Assembly: GCF_010550675.1 (NCBI RefSeq) | Contig: NZ_JAAGOA010000005.1 | Coordinates: 294,342-358,341, forward strand | DNA from: Phytoactinopolyspora halotolerans | GTDB lineage: Bacteria > Actinomycetota > Actinomycetes > Jiangellales > Jiangellaceae | Direction of reading: 5' to 3' | DNA length: 64,000 nt | In this document: positions 23,190 to 30,896 of the stretch, one piece after another | Layout: each line of letters starts with the position of its first letter | How positions within the stretch are numbered: the first letter of the stretch is position 1 | Program-made: the position numbers and the translations under genes | Notes under the pieces: generated by a model | What the model saw: only the letters and a program-made list of their open reading frames with translations | Told to the model about the DNA's origin: nothing | Database searches by the model: none

Positions 23190-24164
23190 TCAGGTGTACT
23201 GTCCGGGCCGGATCGACGACGCTTCGCCGTCCGGAGCGGGGGACGCCAGCGCGGCGAGATACGCCTCGGCGTCCAGAGCGGCGGCGGCACCCGAGCCGGC
23301 CGCGGTGATGGCCTGACGGTAGTGCGGGTCGACCACGTCGCCGGCGGCGAACACGCCGTCGACCGAGGTCCGCGACGAGCGGCCGTCCACCGCGATGGTG
23401 CCGTCCGTGGTGAGCTTCAGCTTCCCGTGCACCAGGTGGGTGCGCGGATCGTGGCCGATGGCGACGAACAGTCCGTCCAGGTCGAGGTCGCGCTGCTCCC
23501 CCGTCACGGTGTCGCGCAACCGCACCCCGGTGACCGCGTCGTCGCCGTGGACCGCGGTCACCTGCGAGTTCCACACGAAGGTGATCTTCGGGTTCTGGAA
23601 CGCCCGCTGCTGCATGATGTGCGACGCGCGGAGCCGCTCCCGGCGGTGCACGACGTAGACCCGCTCGGCGAACCGGGTGAGGAACATCGCCTCCTCCATC
23701 GCCGAGTCGCCACCGCCGACCACCGCGATCGTCTTGTCCCGGAAGAAGAAGCCGTCACAGGTGGCGCACCAGGACAGGCCGTGCCCGGACAGCCGCTCCT
23801 CTTCGGCGAGCCCCAGCTTCCGGTACGCCGAACCGGTCGCGACGATCACCGTCGCACACTCGTGCACGGTGCCGTCGCTGAGCTGCACCCGCTTGACACC
23901 TGTGTCGAGGTCGAGTTCGGTGACGTCGTCGTGGACGATCTCGGTGCCGAACCGCTCGGCCTGTGCCTGGAACCTCGCCATCAGGTCCGGCCCGAGGATG
24001 CCGTCCGGAAAACCCGGGTAGTTCTCCACCTCGGTGGTGTTCATCAGCTCCCCGCCGGCCTGGACCGAACTCGCCGCCAGGAGCGGTTGCAGGCCGGCGC
24101 GGGACGCGTAGATCGCCGCGGTGAACGCGGCCGGTCCGGAACCGACGATGACCATGGTGCGCAC
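23190..24164 (-). CDS. trxB: Thioredoxin reductase
   Basis: NADPH-dependent flavoprotein reducing thioredoxin. 324 residues. The FAD-binding GSGPAAFTAAIYASRAG and GGELMNTTEVENYPGF are followed by the redox pair WCATCDGFFF (Cys133, Cys136), the NADPH site VVGGGDSAMEEAMFL and a final FAAGDVVDPHYRQAITAAGSG. Upstream on the minus strand a GATAGT -10-like hexamer sits 37 bp from an imperfect TTCCG box at 24262, the same geometry as at the UGSC genes. Operon: trxB-trxA. Confidence 0.95.
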   Translation of the reverse strand: MRTMVIVGSGPAAFTAAIYASRAGLQPLLAASSVQAGGELMNTTEVENYPGFPDGILGPDLMARFQAQAERFGTEIVHDDVTELDLDTGVKRVQLSDGTVHECATVIVATGSAYRKLGLAEEERLSGHGLSWCATCDGFFFRDKTIAVVGGGDSAMEEAMFLTRFAERVYVVHRRERLRASHIMQQRAFQNPKITFVWNSQVTAVHGDDAVTGVRLRDTVTGEQRDLDLDGLFVAIGHDPRTHLVHGKLKLTTDGTIAVDGRSSRTSVDGVFAAGDVVDPHYRQAITAAGSGAAAALDAEAYLAALASPAPDGEASSIRPGQYT

Positions 24165-24261
24165 GGATCGCTCCTTGTCTCGAGACCGGCGCCCAGGGTG
24201 GACGCCGGTGCTGGATGCGATACCTGACTATCGCTGAGCGCGGCGCTCGAGGAAGCTTCCC

Positions 24262-24276
24262 TTCCGTTGGACGGGA
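24262..24276. promoter_or_regulatory. TTCCG-N5-CGGAA box (imperfect) in the trxB / NifU-like divergent region
   Basis: TTCCG-TTGGA-CGGGA, one mismatch to the palindrome. A GATAGT hexamer for the trxB strand starts 37 bp from its centre (24232 down to 24227), matching the spacing at 24709 and 25952. Confidence 0.5.
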
Positions 24277-24415
24277 AACCGTTCGGGCCGTCTGTGGCGA
24301 CGCAGCGGATCTGGTCTTCCAGCGAGCGAAAGCCCCTCTCGTCCGCGCCCGGTCTCCGTGTTGTGCTGACCGACGACGCAATAGTCGGCCCGCGCCGCAG
24401 ACGAGGAGACGAGTG

Positions 24416-24673
24416 ATGACCCAGAACGTCGACGACAGCGCCGCGGTGGATGCCGCGTTGCAGCAGTTCCGCGACATGCTGGCCAATGACGGCTACCTGC
24501 TCACCTGGTCGAAGAGCGGGGAGGATCAGGTGGTCGTGCAGGTCGAGGCCGGGCCGGACGCCTGTGCCGACTGCCTGGTCCCGCAGCCGGTGATGGAGGC
24601 GATCATGTCCGAGGCGCTGGAGGCCACCCCGTACCGGCTCGACCATGTCGTGTTGCCGGCCGGCGAGCACTGA
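24416..24673 (+). CDS. Small NifU C-terminal-like CxxC protein
   Basis: 85 residues. The pattern LQQFRDMLANDGYLLTWSK, DQVVVQVEAG, CADC (Cys50, Cys53), LVPQPVMEAIMSEAL and a closing YRLDHVVLP follows the fold of the NifU C-terminal domain, which carries Fe-S clusters through one CxxC per subunit. The Gly-Gly before the Cys is not conserved, so a redox or thiol-relay role is equally possible. GAGGAG lies about 12 bp upstream of the ATG. First gene of the plus-strand UGSC group. Confidence 0.7.
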   Translation: MTQNVDDSAAVDAALQQFRDMLANDGYLLTWSKSGEDQVVVQVEAGPDACADCLVPQPVMEAIMSEALEATPYRLDHVVLPAGEH

Positions 24674-24708
24674 GCCGGTCGGTTCCGCGGCCGCCGGCGC
24701 CGACGCGC

Positions 24709-24723
24709 TTCCGTGACGCGGAA
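24709..24723. promoter_or_regulatory. TTCCG-N5-CGGAA box 2 (first UGSC-partner gene)
   Basis: TTCCG-TGACG-CGGAA inside a longer perfect palindrome (24705-24727). CATAGT at 24754 begins 38 bp from the centre. The box ends 65 bp before the start codon. It is the exact reverse complement of box 3. Confidence 0.7.
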
Positions 24724-24787
24724 GCGCACACGCCCGCGGCCGCCGCCGTGTCCCATAGTTGGTGCTCGGCACACAGGGAGGTGGATC

Positions 24788-25864
24788 ATGGTGGTCGGAC
24801 ATGAGCCCGGCGGGGACGGCCGCGTGAGCGAGGCATCCGCGGTCGACGGACTCGATCCGGTAGCGTCCGCCCTGGTCACCGAGTATCTCTATGACCAGGG
24901 CTGGTCGGACGGCCTGCCGTTGGTACCGGCCACCGAGGAGTCGGTGAAGACCTTCCTGGCGCATACCGACCGCGACCCCGACGAGATCGTCGCCCGGCTG
25001 CCGCAGCTGGGCCGGACGGCGACCGTCCGCGACGTGGCCACCCACGCGGTCATGGCCGGATGCCGGCCGGAGTACCTTCCACTCGTCCTCACCGCCTGGG
25101 ACGCCCTGTCCGCCGAGCCGTCCGTGCTGGGCGGCGGCTGGCAGAGCACCAGCGGTCCGGCGCCGTTGGTCATCGTCAACGGTCCCATCCGGTCCGGCCT
25201 GGGGATCAACAGCCGCGGAGGGGTGCTCGGACCCGGCTTCCGGCCGAACGCCACCGTGCCACGCGCCCTCGGGCTGACCGTCCGCAACAGCTTCGGCATC
25301 GTGCCGCACAAGCTCGAGCAGGCCACTCAGGGCATCCCCGGCAGGTGGACGATATGCATCGGCGAGGACGAGGAGAACAGCCCGTGGGAGCCGCTGTCCG
25401 TGGACGGCGGTCTGCGGCCCGGCGCGGACGCGGTGTCGGCGATGCTGGTGCGCACCTGTGAGTTCGTCGACAACCGGCACTTCGCCGATCCGATCGAGGT
25501 CCTGCGCGACTTCGCCGACACGATCCAGCGGGCCGGGCCATGGATCTTCCGGCATTCCTCGGTGGCGATCGTGCTGAACCCCGAGCATGCCCAGCTCTTC
25601 GCCGATGCCGGCCTGGACAAGCAGGACGTGCGGGAGTGGATCGCCACCCACGCCGGCAAGACCGAGGCAGAACTGGCCGCCGTCGGAAAAGGCCTGAGCC
25701 ACCTTGCCGAAGGCCCGTTCGAGCCGGACCATTTCCACCCGGTCCTGGCCGACGCGAGCCCGGCCAGCCTGCCGATCGTCGTCGCCGGCTCCCGCAATGC
25801 CGCGATGTCGATGGTCGTCCGCATCTTCTCGACCTGGTCCGGGCGGTCCTTCCCGCTGCGGTGA
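24788..25864 (+). CDS. Uncharacterised UGSC-partner protein, paralog 1
   Basis: 358 residues; I recognise the family only by its association with UGSC proteins. Visible features: YDQGWSDGLPLVPATEESV near residues 36-54, VMAGCRPEYLPLVL (Cys92), GGGWQSTSGPAPLVIVNGP, GLTVRNSFG, EDEENSPWEPLSVDGG, VRTCEFVDNRHF (Cys224) and GSRNAAMSMVVRIF at the end. Cys92 and Cys224 are conserved in the second paralog; Cys190 is not. Soluble, no signal peptide. GGGAGG lies 7 bp before the ATG. It probably forms the large subunit of an enzyme with the UGSC protein (inference). Confidence 0.75.
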   Translation: MVVGHEPGGDGRVSEASAVDGLDPVASALVTEYLYDQGWSDGLPLVPATEESVKTFLAHTDRDPDEIVARLPQLGRTATVRDVATHAVMAGCRPEYLPLVLTAWDALSAEPSVLGGGWQSTSGPAPLVIVNGPIRSGLGINSRGGVLGPGFRPNATVPRALGLTVRNSFGIVPHKLEQATQGIPGRWTICIGEDEENSPWEPLSVDGGLRPGADAVSAMLVRTCEFVDNRHFADPIEVLRDFADTIQRAGPWIFRHSSVAIVLNPEHAQLFADAGLDKQDVREWIATHAGKTEAELAAVGKGLSHLAEGPFEPDHFHPVLADASPASLPIVVAGSRNAAMSMVVRIFSTWSGRSFPLR

Positions 25865-25880
25865 ACTCCGCCCCAACCCC

Positions 25881-25931
25881 ATGATCATGAACAGTAACCG
25901 TGCCATGTGCACGGTTACTGTTCATGATCAT
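25881..25931. repeat. Perfect 23-bp inverted repeat (51-nt hairpin)
   Basis: 25881-25903 pairs perfectly with 25909-25931 around the loop CATGT. Each arm runs ATGATCATGAAC then AGTAACCGTGC. It is far more AT-rich than its surroundings and has no T tract. It separates the first partner gene from box 3 and could be a terminator or a small mobile palindromic element. Confidence 0.75.
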
Positions 25932-25951
25932 CAGCGCTGTGGGAGACGCCG

Positions 25952-25966
25952 TTCCGCGTCACGGAA
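25952..25966. promoter_or_regulatory. TTCCG-N5-CGGAA box 3 (UGSC gene promoter)
   Basis: TTCCG-CGTCA-CGGAA, 65 bp before the UGSC start codon, with CATAGT at 25997, 38 bp from the centre. Position and hexamer are identical to box 2. Confidence 0.7.
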
Positions 25967-26030
25967 GCGCGGCGGCGAGACGCCGCCCACCCCGCGCATA
26001 GTGGAGCGGACACACATGCGGAGGGAAACC

Positions 26031-26585
26031 ATGAGCGGTGGAATCATCGACCCGACCAAGAGCCGGAGCACCGTCACGGCCGCAGGTACCGACGCGTCGC
26101 GGCCGGAGCAGCTGCGTGACCTACGCGTCGGCCTGTTGGAGAACGGCAAGCGCAACGCTGCCCAGGTGCTGGACGCTGTGGGCCACGTGCTCGCCGAGCG
26201 GCACGGCACCGGACCCCTGGTCCCACTGATCAAGAAACAGTTCGCGATGCCGTTGCCCGACGACCTCGTCGACGAGCTCCTGGCCGGGTGCGATGTCGTC
26301 GTCATCGGCGTCGGCGATTGCGGTTCGTGCAGCGCCTCGGCCGTGGCGGACGGGATCCGGCTGGAGCAGGCCGGCCTGCCCGCCGCCGTCATCTGCACCG
26401 ATGCCTTCGAGACCACCTCGCAGGCGATGGCCGAGCTCAAGGGCGACCAGGCATACCCGTTCATCCTGACCGAGCATCCCATCGCGAACCTCACCGGGGA
26501 GCAGATCGCCCAGCGCGCAGGCGGACTCGCCGAACGTGTCGCCGAACGGCTGCTCGTCGGCCGTCCCGCCAGCGAGGCGGCGTGA
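26031..26585 (+). CDS. UGSC-family protein, cysteine form
   Basis: 184 residues. The defining motif is VVIGVGDCGSCSASAVADGI with Cys97-Gly-Ser-Cys100. In selenoprotein members the first Cys is selenocysteine (the U in UGSC). Other blocks: LLENGKRNAAQVLDAV, PLIKKQFAMPLPDDLVDELL, LPAAVICTDAFE and YPFILTEHPIANLTGEQI. The redox-type CxxC and the neighbouring thioredoxin system suggest a thiol/selenol oxidoreductase or reductive-cleavage subunit. The reaction is unknown. GGAGGG lies upstream of the ATG. Its stop overlaps the GTG of the second partner gene. Confidence 0.85.
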   Translation: MSGGIIDPTKSRSTVTAAGTDASRPEQLRDLRVGLLENGKRNAAQVLDAVGHVLAERHGTGPLVPLIKKQFAMPLPDDLVDELLAGCDVVVIGVGDCGSCSASAVADGIRLEQAGLPAAVICTDAFETTSQAMAELKGDQAYPFILTEHPIANLTGEQIAQRAGGLAERVAERLLVGRPASEAA

Positions 26586-27622
26586 GCAGCCCGGTCACGT
26601 CCGAGCTCGAGCCGGCCACCGCCGGCCACGTCAGCGAGTACCTCTTCGAGCGGGGGTGGTCGGACGGCCTCCCGCTGGTGCCGGCGACCGAGGAGTCCGT
26701 GCAGGCGTTTCTCGTGCACACCAGCCGCGATGAAGACGAGATCGTCGCCCGGCTACCCCAGCTCGATCGCGAAGCCACGGTCCGGGACCTCGCCGTCCAC
26801 GCCGTCATGGCCGGTTGCCGACCCGAGTACTTCCCGGTGGTGCTCGCCGCCTGGGACGCGCTCTCGGCCGAGCGCTCAGCGCTCGGGGGCGGCTGGCAGT
26901 CGACGTCCGGCCCGGCGCCGTTCGTCATCGTCAACGGCCCGATCCGCGCGGAACTGGGGATCAACTCGACCGGCGGCGTGCTCGGACCGGGCTTCCGGCC
27001 GAACGCCACCATCCCACGTGCCATCGGCCTGACCGTGCGCAACAGCTTCCGGGTGATCCCGCACGCGCTGGAGCAGGCCACGCAAGGGTTGCCCGGCCGG
27101 TGGACGATGCTCATCGGGGAGGACGAGGAGCACAGCCCGTGGGAGCCGCTGTCGGTCGACGGTGGGCTGCCGGCCGGCGCGGACAGCGTCACCGCGACGC
27201 TCGTCCGAACCTGCGAGTTCGTCGACAACCGGCACTTCTCCGACCCGGAAGAGGTGCTGCGGGACTTCGCCGACACCCTCTCCCGATCCGGCTCGTGGAT
27301 CTTCCGGCACTCCTCCGCCGCGATCGTCCTCAACCCCGACCACGCGCGGGTTTTCGCCGAGGCCGGAATGGACAAGCAGGACGTGCGCGAGTGGATCGTC
27401 GGCCACGCAAGCAAGACCGAGGCCGAGCTCGCGGCGGTCGGCAAGGGCCTGAGCGGACAACTGCCGGACGGTCCGTTCGCCCCCGATCACGTCCACCCCG
27501 TCTTCGCGGACGCGCGCCCGGCGAACCTGCCCATCATCGTCGCCGGCTCGCGCAACGCCGCGATGTCGATGGTGGTCAGGATCTTCTCCACCTGGTCGGG
27601 GCGATCCTTCCCGATCCGGTGA
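26582..27622 (+). CDS. Uncharacterised UGSC-partner protein, paralog 2
   Basis: 346 residues, by eye well over two-thirds identical to the protein at 24788-25864 along its whole length: ERGWSDGLPLVPATEESV, AVMAGCRPEYFP (Cys79), WQSTSGPAPFVIVNGPI, DEEHSPWEPLSVDGG, VRTCEFVDNRHF (Cys211) and the same closing MSMVVRIFSTWSGRSF. The Cys190 of paralog 1 is replaced (WTMLIGED). GTG start overlapping the UGSC stop (GTGA) implies co-translation. The two copies may be alternative or heteromeric large subunits. Confidence 0.75.
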   Translation: MSSPVTSELEPATAGHVSEYLFERGWSDGLPLVPATEESVQAFLVHTSRDEDEIVARLPQLDREATVRDLAVHAVMAGCRPEYFPVVLAAWDALSAERSALGGGWQSTSGPAPFVIVNGPIRAELGINSTGGVLGPGFRPNATIPRAIGLTVRNSFRVIPHALEQATQGLPGRWTMLIGEDEEHSPWEPLSVDGGLPAGADSVTATLVRTCEFVDNRHFSDPEEVLRDFADTLSRSGSWIFRHSSAAIVLNPDHARVFAEAGMDKQDVREWIVGHASKTEAELAAVGKGLSGQLPDGPFAPDHVHPVFADARPANLPIIVAGSRNAAMSMVVRIFSTWSGRSFPIR

Positions 27623-27684
27623 CCCACCCCGACATCCGTAGTATCGACCGCACCGTCCGGCGACGACGCCGAGGAGGAGACCCC

Positions 27685-28554
27685 ATGACGCTCAACGAGA
27701 CATGGCCGCAGTCCATCGAGGATCCCCTCGCCACCGCCGACCCGCCGTGGCTGAAGGGGAAGGTCGCGGTGGTGGCGGGCGGTGGGCTGAGCGGCCCGCT
27801 CGGCAATGTCGGTTTCGCCATCGCCTGGTTGTACGCCCGCAGTGGCGCCCGCGTCGCCGTGCTCGACCGGGATCGGACGGCCGGCGAGCGGACGGTCGGC
27901 GCCATCCGGGACGAGGGCGGCGAAGCGGAGACCTTCGACGTCGACGTCACCGACGACGCGTCCGTGGCCGACGCCGTATCCCGGGTGCTCGACCAATTCG
28001 GACAGATCGACGTCGTCGCCACCTCGATCGGCGGCGGGGGCGCCACGTCGATCTTCGACGCGAGCCCCGAGGACTGGTACAAGGCGATCGATGTCAACTG
28101 CACCTCCGCCTGGTTGCTCATGCGGCACGTGCAGGAGCACATGGGCCGAGGCGGCTCCATCGTCACGATCTCGTCCGGCGCCGCCGAGGGGCGCGGGCCC
28201 GGCATGCCGTACAGCATCGCCAAGACCGCCCTGGAGAAGCTCACCACCGGTGCGGCCAGCACGCTCGCCCCGCGCGGCATCCGGGTCAACTGCGTGCGCG
28301 TCGGCATGATCTGGGGCGCGTTCGCCGCTCGAGGAATGGACGAGGAGATGCGCGAGCTGCGGCGGAAGAACGTCGCCCTCCAGGCGGAGGGCAACCCGTG
28401 GGACATCGCCTCCGCCGCGTTCTTCCTCTCCACCGACCAGGCCCGTTGGATCTCCGGCCAGGTCCTCGCTGTCGACGGCGGCGGATTCGCGATGCGGAAC
28501 ACCGGCGCCGCCGGCTCGCCGCGCCCCGGCTCCACCTCACGAGAGACGTCCTGA
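27685..28554 (+). CDS. Short-chain dehydrogenase/reductase
   Basis: 289 residues of the classical SDR fold. A nucleotide-binding loop AGGGLSGPLGNVGFAIA is longer than the usual TGxxxGxG. DVDVTD and an NNAG-equivalent TSIGGGG follow, then the catalytic Ser in TISSGAAEG and Tyr-Lys in YSIAK. An 18-residue N-terminal extension precedes the fold. GAGGAGGAGA lies before the ATG. It follows the second UGSC partner by 62 bp and is probably in the same transcript, so it may oxidise or reduce the substrate or product of that system (inference). Confidence 0.85.
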   Translation: MTLNETWPQSIEDPLATADPPWLKGKVAVVAGGGLSGPLGNVGFAIAWLYARSGARVAVLDRDRTAGERTVGAIRDEGGEAETFDVDVTDDASVADAVSRVLDQFGQIDVVATSIGGGGATSIFDASPEDWYKAIDVNCTSAWLLMRHVQEHMGRGGSIVTISSGAAEGRGPGMPYSIAKTALEKLTTGAASTLAPRGIRVNCVRVGMIWGAFAARGMDEEMRELRRKNVALQAEGNPWDIASAAFFLSTDQARWISGQVLAVDGGGFAMRNTGAAGSPRPGSTSRETS

Positions 28555-28562
28555 CCTGCCGA

Positions 28563-28577
28563 TTCCGTCGTCCGGAT
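28563..28577. promoter_or_regulatory. Near-match TTCCG box upstream of the IclR gene
   Basis: TTCCG-TCGTC-CGGAT, one mismatch. No clear -10 at the expected spacing, so autoregulation is only suggested. Confidence 0.35.
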
Positions 28578-28640
28578 CGACCTGCCCGACGGGTATTCCG
28601 CAGGGTGAAAACACCTCTCGGGAACCGCGCCGCGCCCGAG

Positions 28641-28660
28641 TACCGTGTCCAGACACGGTA
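28641..28660. promoter_or_regulatory. Perfect palindrome before the IclR gene
   Basis: TACCGTGTCCAGACACGGTA has 9-bp arms around CA and ends 48 bp before the regulator start. It could be an operator, or the terminator of the SDR gene. Confidence 0.5.
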
Positions 28661-28708
28661 GCGGCGTCACCGGCGGCGTCGCTGTGAGGTTCGAGGTGAG
28701 CATCTCCG

Positions 28709-29584
28709 ATGCCAGAACGGACAGACGCGGACCAGGCTGACACCGCTGCGCGGCACGGAGACGCGCCTGTCTCGGCCGACCTGTCCGGCGGCAAGCGTAC
28801 GGCGGCCGGGCGGGTATTGGCACTGCTCGACGCCTTCACCCGCGGTGGTGGCGCGCTCACCCTCTCGGAGATCAGCCGGTACGCGGAGCTGTCCCTGACC
28901 ACCACTCACCGGCTCGCCAAGGAAGTGCTTCAGTGGGGAGGCCTGGAGCTCGACGACGACGGCCGCTACCGGCTCAGCAGCAAGATCCTCGCCCTGGCCT
29001 CCGCCTCGACGCAGGCGCTGCGGCTGCGAGAGGCGGCGCTACCGCACCTGGTGGAGTTGCACCGCCGGACCGGCATGACCGTCAACCTGTCCGTCCGCGA
29101 CGGCATGGACGTCATGTACCTCGAGGCGCTGCGGGCGCACCCGAACTACACCGGCGAGAACCGGATCGGCGGCCGCCTGCGGATGCATGTCACGGCCACC
29201 GGACTGGTCCTGCTCGCTTTCTCGGACGAGGCCACCCTGCGGGCGTATCTCCGCGAACCGCTGAAGCGATACACCCAGCACACCATCACCGACGAATCGG
29301 TCCTGCGGGACCGCCTGCGGACGGTGCGAACCAACGGCTACGCCATCGCCTCGAAATGCGTGGCCATGCACGCCGGATCCGTTGCGGCGCCGGTGATGGG
29401 CGCCGACGGCACGGTGGAGACCGCCGTCGGCATGGTCTACTCCACGGACCGGCATGACCCGCGATGCCTGGTCGAACAGGTCCGCCTCACCGCCAACCGG
29501 ATCTCTCGTTGCCTGCGCACGACGGACGGGACGCTCGATCCGCGGACCATCGACTTCAACCGCCGCCACGCCGGCCTGCTGTAG
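28709..29584 (+). CDS. IclR-family transcriptional regulator
   Basis: 291 residues. The winged helix covers about 28-90 (AGRVLALLDAFTRGGGALTL, SEISRYAELSLTTTHRLAKE). The effector domain covers about 100-275 with HLVELHRRTGMTVNLSV, GGRLRMHVTATGLVLLAFS, VRTNGYAIASKC and VAAPVMGADGTVETAVGM. IclR proteins bind palindromes and often activate aromatic catabolism (PcaR and PobR types). It is the only IclR gene in the window and stands in the middle of the genes carrying TTCCG-N5-CGGAA boxes, so it is the prime candidate to bind them. Confidence 0.92.
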   Translation: MPERTDADQADTAARHGDAPVSADLSGGKRTAAGRVLALLDAFTRGGGALTLSEISRYAELSLTTTHRLAKEVLQWGGLELDDDGRYRLSSKILALASASTQALRLREAALPHLVELHRRTGMTVNLSVRDGMDVMYLEALRAHPNYTGENRIGGRLRMHVTATGLVLLAFSDEATLRAYLREPLKRYTQHTITDESVLRDRLRTVRTNGYAIASKCVAMHAGSVAAPVMGADGTVETAVGMVYSTDRHDPRCLVEQVRLTANRISRCLRTTDGTLDPRTIDFNRRHAGLL

Positions 29585-29915
29585 AACGACGTGGTCCCGA
29601 GCCGGACATCACCGAGGCGGAAGCAGCCGAATCTATCGACGGAACCTCAGCCATAGCTGCGACGATGTCGATGGTTTCATCCCGGATACTCACGTCACGC
29701 CGGGATGCTCTCCCCCGCCTCCGCGAAACCAGCCGGACATGCAGACGTTCCGCGCCACGGAAGTCTCCGTTGAGGAGGGCGTGGAATCTCCCGAGGATGA
29801 CTGGACGAATAGCTCGTCCATGACGACGCAGGAGGCGACCCTCGGGCGCGACATCGAGGCGGCAAGGCGTGTTCTGAGAATTCGAAGGAGAGCTCTCAAT
29901 GACGGATGTGCTCGA
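29585..29915. promoter_or_regulatory. Control region before the first Dpp transporter, with mini-ORF
   Basis: 331 bp. It holds box 4 at 29748-29762. Near the right end a good ribosome site (AAGGAG) precedes an ATG at 29899 that encodes only MTDVLE and stops at 29919, overlapping the dppB-like ATG at 29916. The real permease start has no good ribosome site of its own, so the mini-ORF may couple its translation. Confidence 0.5.
29748..29762. promoter_or_regulatory. TTCCG-N5-CGGAA box 4 (first Dpp operon)
   Basis: TTCCG-CGCCA-CGGAA, perfect palindrome 154 bp before the permease start. The -10 spacing seen at boxes 2 and 3 is not obvious here. Confidence 0.5.
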
Positions 29916-30896
29916 ATGAGACCGGCCCTGATCCATTACGGCAGGCTGCTGGCGTCCTCGGCGCTCCTGCTGCTCGTCGTCATCACCGTTCTGTTCCTGC
30001 TCCTGGAGATCGCGCCGGGTGATCCACTGCAGGCGATGCTGGGCGACGCCCCCGCCTCGGAGGAATTCCGCGACCAGATGGTGGCGACGTTCGGCCTGGA
30101 CCAGCCGATGTGGCAGCGTTACCTGACCTACGTCGGCAACGTGCTCACCGGGGACCTGGGCGAGTCGATCGTCAGCCGCAGATCGGTGACCGAACTCATC
30201 ATGATCCGGGCGCCGTACACGCTGATCATCGCGGTCATCGCGCTGATCATCTCCACCATCGTCTGCCTGGTGCTGGGGGCGATCGCGGCGCGTACCCGGA
30301 GGCCGTGGCTCGACGGGCTCATCTCCGGCGGCTCGCTCACCTTCTTCTCCATCCCGAACTTCTGGCTCGGGCTGATGCTCATCTGGCTGTTCGCCGTCGT
30401 CCTCGATTGGCTCCCCGCGTCCGGCGCGAACGCACACGGCGAGCCCGGTATCGCCTGGCAGTACATGATCCTTCCGATCGTCGCCACCGCCACCAGCCAG
30501 CTCGCCCTCAAGACCCGGGTCATGCGGTCGTCCACCATCGAGGCGCTCGGGCAGGACTACATCGACACCGCTCGGTCCAAAGGGCTCTCCAGCGATCGCG
30601 TGCTGTACCGGCACGGCCTGCCGAACGCCCTGCTACCCATGATCACGATCGTCGGGCTGAGCGTCGGCAACCTGCTGGCCGGCTCCACCCTGATCGAACG
30701 AGTCTTCGGGTGGCCGGGCATGGGGCTGCTCATGGTCGACGCGATCAATGAGAAGGACAATATGGTCGTCCTCGGGGTCACCATCGTGATGACCGTCATG
30801 ATCCTCATCGCCAACATCCTGACCGACATCGTCTACGGGCTCGTCGACCCGAGGCTCCGTGCACGGTTCACCCGATCGGGAAGGAGCGCGGCATGA
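29916..30896 (+). CDS. ABC transporter permease (DppB/OppB family), system 1
   Basis: 326 residues with six membrane segments. Opens with a hydrophobic helix, then LEIAPGDPLQAMLG and a periplasmic loop with FGLDQPMWQRYLTYVGNVL. The cytoplasmic coupling motif is DYIDTARSKGLSSDRVLYRHG and the end is VYGLVDPRLR. It forms the channel with the DppC-like protein. First gene of a five-gene transporter unit B-C-D-F-A whose solute-binding gene is last. Substrates in this family include peptides, nickel chelates and some aromatic or opine compounds. Here a catabolic substrate is likely from context. Confidence 0.9.
   Translation: MRPALIHYGRLLASSALLLLVVITVLFLLLEIAPGDPLQAMLGDAPASEEFRDQMVATFGLDQPMWQRYLTYVGNVLTGDLGESIVSRRSVTELIMIRAPYTLIIAVIALIISTIVCLVLGAIAARTRRPWLDGLISGGSLTFFSIPNFWLGLMLIWLFAVVLDWLPASGANAHGEPGIAWQYMILPIVATATSQLALKTRVMRSSTIEALGQDYIDTARSKGLSSDRVLYRHGLPNALLPMITIVGLSVGNLLAGSTLIERVFGWPGMGLLMVDAINEKDNMVVLGVTIVMTVMILIANILTDIVYGLVDPRLRARFTRSGRSAA

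Noticed and set aside
26301..26345. Search for a selenocysteine (in-frame TGA) in the UGSC gene.
   Set aside because: The motif codons are TGC and TGC with no in-frame TGA and no SECIS-like need, so this is a cysteine form.
28590..28606. Possible additional TTCCG box (TTCCG-CAGGG-TGAAA).
   Set aside because: Only one half-site matches; the other half differs at three of five positions.
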